NCBI RefSeq assembly: GCF_013184745.1
Contig: NZ_JAATVU010000002.1
Coordinates: forward strand, 139,294 to 203,293
Reading direction: 5' to 3'
Source: Mangrovicoccus sp. HB161399
GTDB taxonomy: Bacteria; Pseudomonadota; Alphaproteobacteria; Rhodobacterales; Rhodobacteraceae
DNA: 64,000 nucleotides
Below are positions 63,765-64,000 of the stretch, in pieces (positions within the stretch are counted from its first letter, which is position 1; every line of letters begins with the position of its first letter). The position numbers and the translations under genes are program-made. Under the pieces are notes generated by a model. The model saw nothing but the letters and a program-made list of their open reading frames with translations, searched no databases and was not told the DNA's origin.

Positions 63765-64000
63765 CGGCGAGCCCGAAGACCGTCGCGAAGTGGCGCAAGC
63801 GCGAGACGGTCGAGGATCGCAAGACCGGTCCGAAGGAACCGCGCTCGTCCGTTCTCAGCGAAGCCGAGGAGGCGATGGTGGTGGCATTCCGCCGCCACAC
63901 GCTCCTACCGCTGGATGACTGCCTGTACGCCTTGCAACCATCGATCCCGCACCTGACCCGATCAGCGCTGCACCGCTGCCTTCGGCGGCATGGGGTCTCG

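Larger units (their letters stand above)
63528..64000 (+). mobile_element. IS481-family insertion sequence, left part
   Basis: The left end starts TGTTTGATCCCAC at 63528 directly after CTAG (63523-63526). IS481 elements typically insert at NCTAGN and have TGT ends. A leader of about 55 bases precedes the transposase ATG. The right end is outside the window. Decay is visible in the transposase (see next entry). Confidence 0.8.
63584..64000 (+). pseudogene. IS481-type transposase, disrupted and truncated by window edge
   Basis: Translation from ATG 63584 begins 'MGQVRHGCATIL' then stops at 63620-63622; a second in-frame stop is at 63752-63754. In the same frame the family sequence resumes with 'HAIRAAIQRSQASAAALSRKLG', then after the second break 'PKTVAKWRKRETVEDRKTGP', 'LPLDDCLYALQPSIPHLTR' and 'LHRCLRRHG'. 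The two breaks are extra stretches of about 13 and 14 codons that are not in the family and hold palindromes. The catalytic DDE part is beyond the edge. Not expected to make active transposase without readthrough. Confidence 0.85.

Noticed and set aside
63544..63918. 124-codon plus frame over the IS481 start
   Set aside because: It is in a different frame from the transposase homology and has no similarity of its own.

Overview
This window looks like a chromosomal segment from a high-GC alphaproteobacterium of the Rhodobacterales (Rhodobacteraceae/Paracoccaceae type). Evidence is the strongly GC-biased coding, a Rhodobacter-type acidic porin, DUF3035 and DUF3576 lipoproteins, the rsmB / heparinase-like / purH / lspA neighbourhood, the leuS-lptE-holA run, and an IS481-family element at the right edge. 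Genus is not resolvable by reading alone. I found no tRNA, rRNA, CRISPR array or prophage. GC richness produces long antisense open frames over almost every gene; those were left out.

Layout. 1-2.0 kb: a partial M48 metalloprotease and its DUF898 membrane partner. 2.2-9.7 kb: a PPC-domain membrane protein, parC, an SH3 protein, an SDR enzyme, rpsO, an unusual CaCA exchanger, a 1-Cys peroxiredoxin and a secreted HNH nuclease. 9.9-18.3 kb: a HupE/UreJ protein, rluA, nhaA, an SdhAF4-like protein, then rsmB, heparinase-like, purH and lspA. 18.3-24.1 kb: a type I secretion ABC/HlyD pair, the MlaA/MlaC pair, a lipoprotein and a GNAT. 24.3-31 kb: smc, a small secreted protein, and an overlapping arfB / class III aminotransferase / APH-kinase cluster. 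31.1-37.8 kb: MFS, mepA and a phytase-like protein, then two M16 peptidases and a DUF3035 lipoprotein. 37.8-38.4 kb holds no convincing gene. 38.4-48.7 kb: an OmpR-type regulator, ribA, an L,D-transpeptidase, a YggS protein, a porin, DUF3576, leuS-lptE-holA-GST and an SH3 protein. 48.7-54.1 kb: a sulfide/persulfide oxidation operon. 54.2-60.6 kb: a GNAT, then a five-gene BMP-type nucleoside uptake operon ending in a cytosine deaminase. 60.8-64 kb: FkbM methyltransferase, pncB, a secreted protein interrupted at its 3' end, and a decayed IS481 copy.

How the genes work together. In the sulfur block, a Crp/Fnr regulator precedes DUF2892, an ETHE1-like persulfide dioxygenase, a fused Blh-phosphatase/sulfide:quinone reductase and a SulP permease. 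This would oxidise sulfide to persulfide and then sulfite, and move the oxyanion. The nucleoside operon couples uptake to deamination. The kinase/aminotransferase pair resembles the vertebrate hydroxylysine-kinase/phospholyase couple and may degrade a phosphorylated amino alcohol. Several genes act on the envelope (LspA, MlaA, MlaC, LptE, MepA, L,D-transpeptidase, porin).

Most of the window is ordinary core genome. The least ordinary observations are the two palindromic in-frame insertions that disrupt the IS481 transposase, the CTAG junction where that element changes the end of the upstream gene, the exchanger lacking its first acidic motif, the kinase/phospholyase-like pair, and a 640-bp noncoding tract with a strong minus-strand terminator.
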